Source: CAIXQW01 sp046049675 | GTDB taxonomy: Bacteria; Bacteroidota; Bacteroidia; Chitinophagales; Chitinophagaceae | Length of the DNA stretch: 39,878 nt | NCBI GenBank assembly: GCA_046049675.1 | Contig: JBJORA010000073.1 | Coordinates: forward strand, 1 to 39,878 | Direction of reading: 5' to 3' | Shown here: piece after piece, positions 11,501-19,491 of the stretch | Numbering within the stretch: the first letter of the stretch is position 1 | Layout of the letters: every line of letters starts with the position of its first letter | Program-made: the position numbers and the translations under genes | The notes under the pieces: model-generated | Told to the model about the DNA's origin: nothing | The model's database searches: none | Seen by the model: the letters and a program-made list of their open reading frames with translations, nothing else

Positions 11501-14500
11501 TATATAATAGTTCTGGTACACCAATTGCAGTTACTGGTACAGATGTAAATGGTGCTTACAGTTTCCCTGGCTTACCAAATGGTACTTATAGCGTTGGCTT
11601 TAGCAACTTAGATCCAGGTTATTTGTTTACTACAAAAGAAACAACACCTAGTGCAACTGGTAGCGATGCAGATATTCTTACTGGTCGTTCTGGTCCAATC
11701 GTTTTAAGTGGTAATACAAACAATAATGATGTAGACGCGGGTATTGTAAAAGCAGGTGATCGCTTTACTGCAAGTGTTGGTAACTATGTTTGGTATGACT
11801 TAAATAATAACGGCATTCAAGATGCAAATGAAAGTGGCGTTAGCGGTGTTAACGTTACACTGATCGATGCAGGTAAAGACGGTATTGCAGGCAATGCTGA
11901 TGATGGCCCAAGTGTAGTTACACAAACAAATGGCCAAGGTGAATATATGTTTACTGGCTTAAAGGCTAGCAACTACCAAGTAGCTTTCAGCGATCTGCCA
12001 GTTGGCTATAGTATTTCTCCTGCTAATTCAGGAACAGATGATACGAAAGATAGCGATCCAGCTTCTTTGGTTTCTGGCGTTGCTAAAACACCTGTATTTG
12101 CACTTGCAGATGGTACAGAAAATCTTACACTCGACCTTGGTATTTACAAGCCAGGTGTTAATACAATTGGTAACTATGTTTGGCTAGATGCAAACGGCGA
12201 TGGTCAACAAGGTACTACAAGCACAGAGCCACCAGTGCCTGGTGTGGAAGTGACATTGTTGGATTCTACTGGGGTAGCCTACGATATGAATCCATCTGTG
12301 CCAGGTATTCAACCTTATGTGGTTAGTACAGATGCTAGTGGTAGATACTTATTTACAAACTTGCCTGATGGTTATTACAAAGTTGAATTTGGTAATTTAC
12401 CTGATGGCCTTAAGTTTACTACTCCTGGTACAGGTTCTGCTACAGACAGTGATGCCGATACTATCAATGGTATTACGCCTATAATAACTGCTATTGGCGG
12501 TGTTACTAATTTGGATGTTGACGCAGGTTTAGTTACTGATAGTAAAGCAGCACTTGGTAATTACGTTTGGAACGATGTAGATAACGATGGTATGCAAGAT
12601 CCAACAGAAGTTGGAGTAGCTGGTATTTTAGTAACATTGTATAATGGTGCTAATCAACCTGTAGCAACTACTGTTACAAATGCAAACGGTGGTTACTTGT
12701 TTACTAACTTAGATCCTGGTACATATTCTGTTGGTTTCACAAATATCCCATCAGAGATGTTCTTCACTAAGAAAGATGCTACTGCTGATGCAGCTGATAG
12801 CGATGCAGATCCTGCAACAGGTTTAACGCCTGCAGTAACGCTTGCGGCTAACGAAGTAAATCTTACACTAGATGCAGGTATTTATAAAAAGCCTACTGGT
12901 TCACTTGGTAACTTTGTATGGTACGATATTGACCGCGATGGTAAGCAAGATGCTACAGAACCAGGTATTGGTGGTGTAGTAGTTGAACTACTTGATGCAA
13001 CTACAGGTGCTTGGTTAGCGAGTGCTGTTACTGATGGTAGCGGTATGTATAGTTTTACAAATCTTGATACTGGTACAAACAAGTATGTCGTTAAGTTTGC
13101 TAAACTTCCTAGCGGGTACAAACTAACAAATCCTTTAGGTACGCTTACTGATGGAGATAATAGTGATGCTAATCCTACAACAGGAGCAACAGCACCAATA
13201 AGCGTTTTACCTGGTCAATTCAATGATAAGATAGATGCTGGTCTTGTTATCAACGATACATTAGGTAACTATGTATGGGTTGATGCAAATGCAAACGGTA
13301 TTCAAGAGGTAGGTGAAGCTGGTTTAGCTGGTGTACCTGTAACGCTTATTGATAATGTAACTGGAAAAGTTAAGGCTGCAACGGTTACAGACGCTTATGG
13401 TTACTACGAATTTACTGGTATCGGTAAAGGACAATACTTTGTAATGTTTAGTGTACCTACAGGTTACACTTATACAAGTAATCTAGATCCATTTGGTACG
13501 TTTGTATTGCAAACAACAAATAACTCGGATGTTAGTAATCAACAAGGATATACTAAGCCATTCTTGTTTGAGACTGGTATGGTTAACCGAAATGTTGACG
13601 CTGGTGTTGTGCCAATTCCTGATAACAAAGCGAATGTAGGTGACTACGTATGGTTAGATGCTGACAACGATGGCTTACAAGATCCTTCTGAAGAAGGCAT
13701 TGCAGGTGTTGTTGTTACTTTAGTAGACGACAATGGTAATGTTGTTGCAAGCACATTGACAGATGATGCAGGTAAATACTTGTTTACAAATGTTGATCCA
13801 GGCACATATCAAGTGAAATTCACTAGCCCTGTTGGTTATGTTCCAACTGCTCATACTGGCGGCTTAAACGATAGTACTAATAGCGATATTGATCCTGCTA
13901 CAAATACTTCACAATTATTTACAGTTGTAGCTGGTACAGATAATCTAAATATTGATGCTGGCTTCAGAGCACAGTCGCCAACATTAGCAAGTCTTGGTGA
14001 TAGAGTATGGTACGATACAGATCAAGATGGTGTACAAGATCCAACTGAACTTGGCGTTCCAAATGTAGAAGTTAACTTACTTGACGCATTAAATGGTCTT
14101 TTATCTACTACTACAACAGATGCACTTGGTAACTATGTATTTAACCAATTAACACCAGGTAGCTATAAGGTACAATTTGTAGTACCGAGTGGTTATGCAT
14201 TAAGTCCTCAAGCTGGTACTACTGACAGTGCTTTAGATAGCAATCCGTTGCCAACCGGAACAACTGCAATTATTAATCTTGCAGCTGGTGCAACTAATAT
14301 GACAGTAGATGCTGGTATATACAGCACGACACTTAATACAATTGGTGACTATGTTTGGAAAGACGAGGATAAAGACGGTATACAAGACGCTACAGAAAAT
14401 GGCGTTCCAGGTATTGCTGTTGAATTATTAGATCAAACTGGTGCAGTTGTAGCTACAACACTTACAGACGCTAATGGTAAGTACTTATTTACTGGTGTGC

Positions 14501-17500
14501 CAAATGGTACATACAATGTGAAGTTTACAAACTTACCAGAGGATCTTAAGTTTACTAATCAAACTACTGGTACAGCAAATGGCAGTGACCCTAATGCTTC
14601 TGGTGTTACGCCTGCTATTACAGTTACTGGTGGTCAGAACATTACGGATGTAGATGCTGGACTAGTTACAGTGCCTAATCTTCCTAGTGTAGCTAGTCTT
14701 GGAGACAAGGTATGGTGGGATCTTGACCTAGATGGTTTACAAGATCCAACTGAGCCAGGTGTGCCTGGTGTGAAGATGTACTTATACAATGCTTCAGGCA
14801 CCACACTACTTGATAGCACTTACACAGATGCAATGGGTAACTATTTATTCTTGAACCTACAACCAAATACTTATGTTGTTGGTTTAGGTATGAGTACTTT
14901 ACCTGCAGGCACAACAATCACTACGCAAAATGCAGATGGTGCAGGTGTAGGTGGTGCACTTAATAGTGATGCAAATACAAGCACTGGCAAAACAGTTGCA
15001 ATTCCAGTAGGCGAAGGTGCAGAAGTACGTATCGCAGACATGGGTATTCGCCCAGCAACTGGTACTAGTACTGTTGGCGACTTTGTATGGTTTGATCTAG
15101 ACAAAGATGGTATTCAAGATGCTAACGAGCCTGGTGCCACAGGTGTAACAGTAACTTTATACAACAATCAAGGTGTGCCGGTAGCAGCAACTACTACTGA
15201 CGCGGATGGCAAATATCTATTTGCTAACGTGGCACCTGGTCAATATACTGCTACGTTTACAAACTTGCCAGCTGGCTATACGCTAACTAGTCCAACGCCT
15301 GGTACAGGTAATGGCAGTGATCCAGATAGCGCAACAAGCAGAACGCCATTGTTTACAGTTCCTGCTAATTCTAACGTAACAGACGTAGATGCAGGTATTA
15401 TTACAAATACACGTGCTGCTTTAGGTAACTATGTATGGCATGATGCTGATGCTGATGGTGTACAAGATCCAACAGAACTTCCAGTAGCTGGTGTTAAGGT
15501 AAAACTTTACAATTCTGCTGGTACTGAAGTTTCGGAAACAACTACAAACGAAGATGGCTTGTACTTATTTAGTAATTTACTTCCTGGTGCATATCAAGTT
15601 GGCTTCAGCAATCCGTTTGCGCCGCTAACATTTACCACTAAAGAAGCTGCAGTAACTGTTGAAAATGGTAGCAATGTAAATCCAGCTACAGGTCGTACAG
15701 ACTTTATACCACTAGTAGCAGGCGAATACAACGGCACTGTTGATGCAGGTATTATAGCTAATGCAAGTGGTAGTGTTGGTGATCTTGTATGGTACGACGC
15801 TAATGGCAACGGAGCACAAGATGCAGGTGAGCAAGGTGTACCTGGTGTACTAGTTACTTTGAAAGATAGCACAGGTGCAACTGTAGGTGTTGCAATTACA
15901 GATGGTGATGGTAACTACTTATTTAATGATGTAGCGCCTTCAACTGGTTATACAATAGAGTTCAGCGATTTACCTACAGGTTATGGCTTTACTGATAAGT
16001 TTGGTCCTGTAACTGGCTTGACAAATAGCGATGCCGCTAACAGTGGTGCAACAGCTCCTTTTGCTGTAGCGCCTGGTGAAGCAGTTCGTTACGTAGATGC
16101 TGGTATAGTAATTCGCGATACCTTGGGTAACTTTGTTTGGAACGACTTAGATAAAGATGGCGTTCAGGATGCAAGTGAACCAGGTGTAGCTGGTGTAACA
16201 GTTACATTGTATGACGCTACAGGTGCAATTGTTGGTACGGTACTTACAGATGCTTATGGAAAATATGAATTTGCTGATATTCCTGGTGGTACATATCGCG
16301 TTGGCTTTACATTGCCAAGCAACTATGTATTTACTCAAAATACTGATGCATTAGGCACGAACCAATTAACTACAGTAACCAACTCAGATGTTGATAGTGC
16401 TACTGGTTTAACTAAACCATTCGTTTTTGAAGCAGGTATGGTTAACCGTAATGTAGATGCTGGTATATTCTTCAAAGAGCCAGTTTCTGCAAGCATTGGC
16501 AACTTCGTTTGGGAAGATCTTAATGCTAATGGTATTCAAGATGCAGGTGAGCCTGGTATTGCTGGCATAGTTGTTACTTTATACAATAATGTTGGTACGC
16601 CGGTTGCAGTGACTACTACTGATGGTAATGGTAACTACAACTTCAAAGATGTTGCTCCTGGTACTTATAGTGTAGGCTTCACAAGTCCAGTTGACTTTGT
16701 TCCAACAACAAGTGCTGGTCTTGTAAACGATCCAACAAATAGCGATCTATCTGCTACAACTGGTCAAACACCTCAGTTTACATTAGTAGCTGGTCAAACT
16801 AACAATAATATAGATGCAGGCTTTGTACAACAAGGAAGTCTACTAGCTAGTCTTGGCAACAAGGTTTGGTTTGATACTGATCAAGATGGTATACAAGATG
16901 CAAATGAAGATGGTGTAAGTGGTGTAACTGTAGAGCTTTACAACGGCGCTGGTACATCACTTCTTGCAACAACTAAGACAAATGCGCTTGGTGAATACAT
17001 CTTTAATGGTCTTGCCGCTGGTAATTATAGTGTTAAGTTTATTGCACCAAGTGGTTTTACAATTACACCTCAAACAGCTGGTACAGATAGTACAGTTGAT
17101 AGCAATCCAAATGTATCAACTGGCTTTACAGGTTCTATCAATCTTCCTGCTGGTGCACGAAATATGACTGTTGATGCAGGTATCTTTAATCCTGCTGCTA
17201 ACAACAGCATTGGCGACTTCGTATGGGCTGATATAAATAGCAATGGTTTACAAGATCCAACAGAAGCAGGTGTAAGCGGTGTTACAGTAACACTTTACAA
17301 CACTACTGGTGGTATTGTGGCTACAACAGTTACAGATAAAGATGGTAAGTACTTGTTTACAGGTTTACCAAATGGAACATACCAAGTTGGCTTCAGTAAT
17401 TTGCCAGAAGGTTTAGTATTGACTAATCAAACTACTGGTACTGGTACAGGTAGTGACCCGGATCCTGCTACAGGTAAAACTAGCAATGTGGTATTAAGCG

Positions 17501-19440
17501 GCGGTACTCATCTAACTGATGTAGACGCTGGTTTAAAACCAACCACAATTCCTTCTGGTACTGCTAGCTTAGGTAATCGTGTATGGTGGGATCTAAACAA
17601 CAATGGTTTACAAGATCCAACAGAGGCTGGTGTGCCTAATATGCGCGTATTCTTATACGATGCAAGTGGTAACACTAAGTTAGATAGTACAATGACAGAT
17701 GCCTTAGGTATGTACATGTTCACAGGTTTACAAGCTGGCACATATGTTGTAGGATTTGATTTTACAACTAAGCCTGCAGGTACTGGCATCAGTGGTCAGA
17801 ATACAGATGGCCAAGGTATTGGTGGTGCTGCTAATAGTGATGGTAATGTTGTAACTGGTAAGACTGGTGCAATTAACCTATCTACTGGCGAGGAGAAACT
17901 TACAATTGACCAAGGTATTGTGCCAGCTGCTGGTACAGGTACTGTAGGTGATAAGGTATGGTTAGATGCTAATAATGATGGTGTCCAAGATCCAACAGAA
18001 CCAGGCGTTCCAGGTGTACAAGTTGTATTGCTAAATAGCGCTGGCAATCCAGTAGCTACAACAACTACAGATGCTAATGGTATTTACCAATTCGCTAATG
18101 TACCTCCTGGCACTTACTCTGTGGAGTTCGGTAATCTACCTGCTGGTATGACATTTACACCACAAACGACTGGTAATGCCACCGGTAGCGATGCAGATAC
18201 TGTAACTGGTAAAACGCCAACGTTTACTGTTGCAGCTGGTCAAAATGTAACTGATGTAGATGCGGGTCTTAAAACACTTCGCGCTGCTCTTGGTAACTAT
18301 GTTTGGTTAGATGCTAATAGCAATGGTTTACAAGATCCAACAGAGCAAGGTATTCCAGGTGTAACTGTTACTTTGCTTGACAAGTTAGGCAACCTATTAG
18401 CTTCAACTGTTACAGATGCCAATGGTAAGTATATGTTTAGTAATTTATTACCTGGACAATATTTAGTGAAATTCTCTAATATTGGTGAGGGTAATGTATT
18501 TACAACTAAAGAAGCAACACCTGCTGCTAATGGTAGCGATGCTAATCCACTTAGCGGTATCTCTAATCTAATAACACTTACCGCTGGTCAAGTTAATCTA
18601 GATATTGACGCTGGTGTTAGGTCTGGTCTACTAGGTAGCCTTGGCGACTATGTATGGTTAGACGACGATAAAGATGGCTTGCAAGATGCTAATGAGCGCG
18701 GTGTACCTGGTGTAGTAGCTAAGTTACTTGATGCAACAGGCACTGTACTTGCAGAGGCAATTACAGATGGCGATGGCTACTATCATTTTGCTGATTTACC
18801 AGCTGCAGGTTATGCAGTTGCGTTCAGCAATTTCCCTACAGGATATAAGTTGACGAACAAGACTGGTTTGCTTAACGATCCATTGAATAGTGATGTTGAT
18901 ACTGCAACTAAACAAACCGCATTGTATACACTAGGAAACGGCGAGCATCAACCACGTTTAGATGGTGGTTTAATCAAAACTACAATTAACTTGTATGGTC
19001 ATGTATGGCACGATTACAATGCATTGACGGACAACCTTGTAAACAATACAGGTATGACTTTGTTGACCCCTGCAGTTGGTATTCCGACAGGTATTCGTTT
19101 ATACTTGGTAGATGCTGCTACAAACACTATTTTACGTCAAACAGTTGCCAATGCATCAGATAGTGGTAAGTACCAGTTCCTAAATATAGAAGCTGGCAAA
19201 CAGTATCGCGTATTAGTAAGCTCACAAGCGTTTGCTATTGGTTCTCAAGCACCTAGTACTTCTACCTTATTGCCATTGCCAACCGGCTGGAGCAATACTG
19301 GTGAAAGAATTGGTCTTGCACCAGGTAGTGATGGTGTGGTAAATGGCAGACTTAACGTACAAAGCGCCATTACAAATGCTGACGTATTTAATGTAAACTT
19401 TGGTATTAAACCGCAAAGTGGAGAGGCCATTATACCTTAA
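5536..19440 (+). CDS. Giant SdrD-B-repeat surface protein (4634 aa)
   Basis: A secreted protein of about 4634 residues. A signal peptide (MKKFLLCSMLSIVTLLGV, cleavage near ESAAQS) is followed by ~1550 residues of non-repetitive, Cys-containing, beta-rich sequence that I cannot assign to a named family. From residue ~1581 there are 24 SdrD-B-like domains of 115-139 residues, each opening with a [LVI]G[ND]xVWxD motif and a DxNxNGxQDxxE loop that looks like a calcium-binding EF-hand loop. A divergent 25th domain (LYGHVWHDYN, then LPTGWSNTGE) ends the protein at ...GEAIIP. The repeats are organised as three eight-domain blocks. Such rods usually hold an adhesive tip away from the cell. No YPNP-type T9SS sorting domain is present, so the anchoring route is unknown. 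The next gene, 51 bp on, encodes a T9SS cargo that shares the terminal domain. ATG at 5536 is set by the signal peptide and the promoter. Confidence 0.9.
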   Translation: MKKFLLCSMLSIVTLLGVKESAAQSTPSGQLTIVTPDVLSACNTDTIELQLINLDGPVCPSPGAGGGLATVTVNIPADSLMDYVAGSLSSNVPGGANFVSYVNKVLTITMPVPVYGSTTIAKFVVRPDCQIVDDGILPQFSGSITYPSGYPTVPETYTSAALNTGTAILDNPESKANINNVAAFSVNFSSSTRPINVGYGNLNSVEYGVIVDTAMPAFYSLFLYSKDGLSAQGTPITTFNYNGAVNPNTITKTMYDATHWLYKFNLSGALLGPDLTWTPAEELLVYTSYTPPSNCTTLTNKYYISYSCPGSGTPCTTPDTLDGTVRVSAGVPVLSGINYQIDSFDGCPNKAGFFYFKNTATGVHPIGTAYDVNLNLNFGNVLTVSNVLIGGVTPASIPLSAINNGSSIAFNIKDLLTTNFDGVGVGLEDLDGDGFYDDLKAGDSVRVNFTYTVPCDLKCGSNLLYDISSGATFTDYCRVLNGSTGTSMYKFGFSQKQAVTQKNIPNYGNLWQGSTNYQTRGAGFTFQFQQTNMNLATTVATLRISYNNFSEIDTSNIYLFGVKIPGSALTYDGINIPGDSTNSYDSAVIYTLTAAQVALLFDATPDSLYYAQTLYNCERRQNTESTDFWQIFVKTKPGLCSNGSQPCTFDLSCKKAYLYNANFGCGNKPCFVVNDSLWREKLIGHTSVAQTTPLLGDPRRMYENDTLVYNHSFYLSGDWPIESPIGTWDMWSGLRQSFSLNFAKPEGYVGVNPLIFLENISRAKVYVRDSVTGAKGALLYDVPLDLSHFISPNNWYGYNGGINVADQPAAFWFNNTCSLCSPLNGYCSYVNWVVDPGNCPLNDSNIYIGSPWWQMIYNVDNNKATQIYYLAVEKAFEDAGLQFKIYDNNKLFEVETRWRVSDQFPWGNITDFSFRSVETRSADGNFTINGEGISACGTAQTAGLVAPKDLTIANPNSAYSTQCGLTLRHELNFNSYAGNYFGGGEVRVPYKIDSFVIDLPNQFSLSAGTYQYTYNQSCTFSTTNAVTASAVTGHIKFTYTPGGDFPRMDDCSGFTMASVLQYGIVKTGVASPSTYKFPVKVYARTEWGQPYILNDSASITEAVPILNVVAARPVAIVEDGGKCSAIALDVLVTNNSIYSAPFVYLAAENSAGGTTIITINDGDSVYADPILPSEVTTYGAKHRIAKVGTIDPGQTRTVRVLVSSTACLDSFKVYVDFGCAYPSPMAPIKTSGTIDSLWIKYKSVRPAISSTPIGDINAKTLCGTDTVEIEVRNVRTVNVYNMIASFRLPSNARYVPGTAYAKGDTRVAGLAPSWQQIPAADDSLFNGGDSLVLNLKNVAPFNTSCGLGGTDTLNTATVRIRFEVNYGACPVNNIEAILYSVTAENYCGTVATTKGALNIRYVGSTGTPNTYSCSELQSKPVLICAKVNQPQVVNDTLYVQNLGGYGALSGVSSGLDSMLITIPTDSTLFALNDFTVLPGYGWGNPTVGLDPQGRLVLSLVVPAGIAINDSLPLPVRYRVTPKVKGLCTVPSATCPNLSFFTSFASSVNLGCLDSGLVCASLRKEVRGRSLQLRDFVCCGALGNYVWLDSNKNGVQDPTEVGVAGITVDLYQNGADSIAGTADDILIGSTQTDASGLYYFDELIPSYDKTKQYNVGVTMPTGYVITTPVSRGDNGINTNSDGDSLAGFTYARSTSINLSPNEVDSTFDFGIYYPKAPTATVGNYVWFDTNKNGLQDPTEQGISGVTVALKDATGKTIAVTTTDGDGYYQFTDVPPGTGYRVTVSPIVGYIPTTNSGAITAPNNSDIAVSTLTTATFNVLPGDNIGYVDAGFVPQAANRASLGDRVWYDANNNGVQDPGEDGVAGVTVKLLNGPGTSTLQTAVTDANGNYVFNNLAAGSYRVEFDLAAFPSYTITPKNATTNTYTDGNADPATGRTDVIFLGAGENNMTIDAGIYNPNNTNSIGNFVWEDINQNGIQDPNEQGVSGVTVTLYNSSGTPIAVTGTDVNGAYSFPGLPNGTYSVGFSNLDPGYLFTTKETTPSATGSDADILTGRSGPIVLSGNTNNNDVDAGIVKAGDRFTASVGNYVWYDLNNNGIQDANESGVSGVNVTLIDAGKDGIAGNADDGPSVVTQTNGQGEYMFTGLKASNYQVAFSDLPVGYSISPANSGTDDTKDSDPASLVSGVAKTPVFALADGTENLTLDLGIYKPGVNTIGNYVWLDANGDGQQGTTSTEPPVPGVEVTLLDSTGVAYDMNPSVPGIQPYVVSTDASGRYLFTNLPDGYYKVEFGNLPDGLKFTTPGTGSATDSDADTINGITPIITAIGGVTNLDVDAGLVTDSKAALGNYVWNDVDNDGMQDPTEVGVAGILVTLYNGANQPVATTVTNANGGYLFTNLDPGTYSVGFTNIPSEMFFTKKDATADAADSDADPATGLTPAVTLAANEVNLTLDAGIYKKPTGSLGNFVWYDIDRDGKQDATEPGIGGVVVELLDATTGAWLASAVTDGSGMYSFTNLDTGTNKYVVKFAKLPSGYKLTNPLGTLTDGDNSDANPTTGATAPISVLPGQFNDKIDAGLVINDTLGNYVWVDANANGIQEVGEAGLAGVPVTLIDNVTGKVKAATVTDAYGYYEFTGIGKGQYFVMFSVPTGYTYTSNLDPFGTFVLQTTNNSDVSNQQGYTKPFLFETGMVNRNVDAGVVPIPDNKANVGDYVWLDADNDGLQDPSEEGIAGVVVTLVDDNGNVVASTLTDDAGKYLFTNVDPGTYQVKFTSPVGYVPTAHTGGLNDSTNSDIDPATNTSQLFTVVAGTDNLNIDAGFRAQSPTLASLGDRVWYDTDQDGVQDPTELGVPNVEVNLLDALNGLLSTTTTDALGNYVFNQLTPGSYKVQFVVPSGYALSPQAGTTDSALDSNPLPTGTTAIINLAAGATNMTVDAGIYSTTLNTIGDYVWKDEDKDGIQDATENGVPGIAVELLDQTGAVVATTLTDANGKYLFTGVPNGTYNVKFTNLPEDLKFTNQTTGTANGSDPNASGVTPAITVTGGQNITDVDAGLVTVPNLPSVASLGDKVWWDLDLDGLQDPTEPGVPGVKMYLYNASGTTLLDSTYTDAMGNYLFLNLQPNTYVVGLGMSTLPAGTTITTQNADGAGVGGALNSDANTSTGKTVAIPVGEGAEVRIADMGIRPATGTSTVGDFVWFDLDKDGIQDANEPGATGVTVTLYNNQGVPVAATTTDADGKYLFANVAPGQYTATFTNLPAGYTLTSPTPGTGNGSDPDSATSRTPLFTVPANSNVTDVDAGIITNTRAALGNYVWHDADADGVQDPTELPVAGVKVKLYNSAGTEVSETTTNEDGLYLFSNLLPGAYQVGFSNPFAPLTFTTKEAAVTVENGSNVNPATGRTDFIPLVAGEYNGTVDAGIIANASGSVGDLVWYDANGNGAQDAGEQGVPGVLVTLKDSTGATVGVAITDGDGNYLFNDVAPSTGYTIEFSDLPTGYGFTDKFGPVTGLTNSDAANSGATAPFAVAPGEAVRYVDAGIVIRDTLGNFVWNDLDKDGVQDASEPGVAGVTVTLYDATGAIVGTVLTDAYGKYEFADIPGGTYRVGFTLPSNYVFTQNTDALGTNQLTTVTNSDVDSATGLTKPFVFEAGMVNRNVDAGIFFKEPVSASIGNFVWEDLNANGIQDAGEPGIAGIVVTLYNNVGTPVAVTTTDGNGNYNFKDVAPGTYSVGFTSPVDFVPTTSAGLVNDPTNSDLSATTGQTPQFTLVAGQTNNNIDAGFVQQGSLLASLGNKVWFDTDQDGIQDANEDGVSGVTVELYNGAGTSLLATTKTNALGEYIFNGLAAGNYSVKFIAPSGFTITPQTAGTDSTVDSNPNVSTGFTGSINLPAGARNMTVDAGIFNPAANNSIGDFVWADINSNGLQDPTEAGVSGVTVTLYNTTGGIVATTVTDKDGKYLFTGLPNGTYQVGFSNLPEGLVLTNQTTGTGTGSDPDPATGKTSNVVLSGGTHLTDVDAGLKPTTIPSGTASLGNRVWWDLNNNGLQDPTEAGVPNMRVFLYDASGNTKLDSTMTDALGMYMFTGLQAGTYVVGFDFTTKPAGTGISGQNTDGQGIGGAANSDGNVVTGKTGAINLSTGEEKLTIDQGIVPAAGTGTVGDKVWLDANNDGVQDPTEPGVPGVQVVLLNSAGNPVATTTTDANGIYQFANVPPGTYSVEFGNLPAGMTFTPQTTGNATGSDADTVTGKTPTFTVAAGQNVTDVDAGLKTLRAALGNYVWLDANSNGLQDPTEQGIPGVTVTLLDKLGNLLASTVTDANGKYMFSNLLPGQYLVKFSNIGEGNVFTTKEATPAANGSDANPLSGISNLITLTAGQVNLDIDAGVRSGLLGSLGDYVWLDDDKDGLQDANERGVPGVVAKLLDATGTVLAEAITDGDGYYHFADLPAAGYAVAFSNFPTGYKLTNKTGLLNDPLNSDVDTATKQTALYTLGNGEHQPRLDGGLIKTTINLYGHVWHDYNALTDNLVNNTGMTLLTPAVGIPTGIRLYLVDAATNTILRQTVANASDSGKYQFLNIEAGKQYRVLVSSQAFAIGSQAPSTSTLLPLPTGWSNTGERIGLAPGSDGVVNGRLNVQSAITNADVFNVNFGIKPQSGEAIIP
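10276..13260 (+). repeat. SdrD-B higher-order repeat block 1 (repeats 1-8)
   Basis: Eight SdrD-B-like domains; the conserved Gly codons of the opening motif start at 10279, 10696, 11056, 11419, 11779, 12169, 12556 and 12907. Domain lengths are 139, 120, 121, 120, 130, 129, 117 and 119 residues, 995 in total. Repeats 1 and 5 carry a short Asp/Gly insertion of the form D[SG]IAG[TN]ADD, and repeat 6 has inserts after the loop and before its TD-G motif. These account for the extra length compared with blocks 2 and 3. Confidence 0.85.
13261..16122 (+). repeat. SdrD-B higher-order repeat block 2 (repeats 9-16)
   Basis: Opening-motif Gly codons are at 13264, 13639, 13996, 14344, 14701, 15076, 15424 and 15778. 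Domain lengths are 125, 119, 116, 119, 125, 116, 118 and 116 residues, 954 in total. Position-specific junction motifs match block 3: GMVNRNVDAG in position 1, DAGF in 2, NMTVDAGI in 3, PNGTY in 4, D-x-G without Ala in 5, AALGNYVW after 6, and TKEA in 7. Confidence 0.88.
16123..18993 (+). repeat. SdrD-B higher-order repeat block 3 (repeats 17-24)
   Basis: Opening-motif Gly codons are at 16126, 16498, 16855, 17212, 17572, 17947, 18292 and 18643. Domain lengths are 124, 119, 119, 120, 125, 115, 117 and 118 residues, 957 in total, almost the same series as block 2. DNA similarity persists in places: the 20-mer ACTAATCAAACTACTGGTAC is present at 14554 (repeat 12) and 17422 (repeat 20), 2868 bp apart. 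Confidence 0.88.
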
Positions 19441-19491
19441 GGAATTTAGAATAAACAATAACAGAAAATAGACATTACAATAGAATACACA

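Noticed and set aside
10276..18993. Regular spacing of short identical DNA words (such as CAAGATCCAACAGA), like a CRISPR or tandem satellite
   Set aside because: The period is about 345-417 bp, one long reading frame runs through, and the words encode the QDPTE motif. They are coding repeats.
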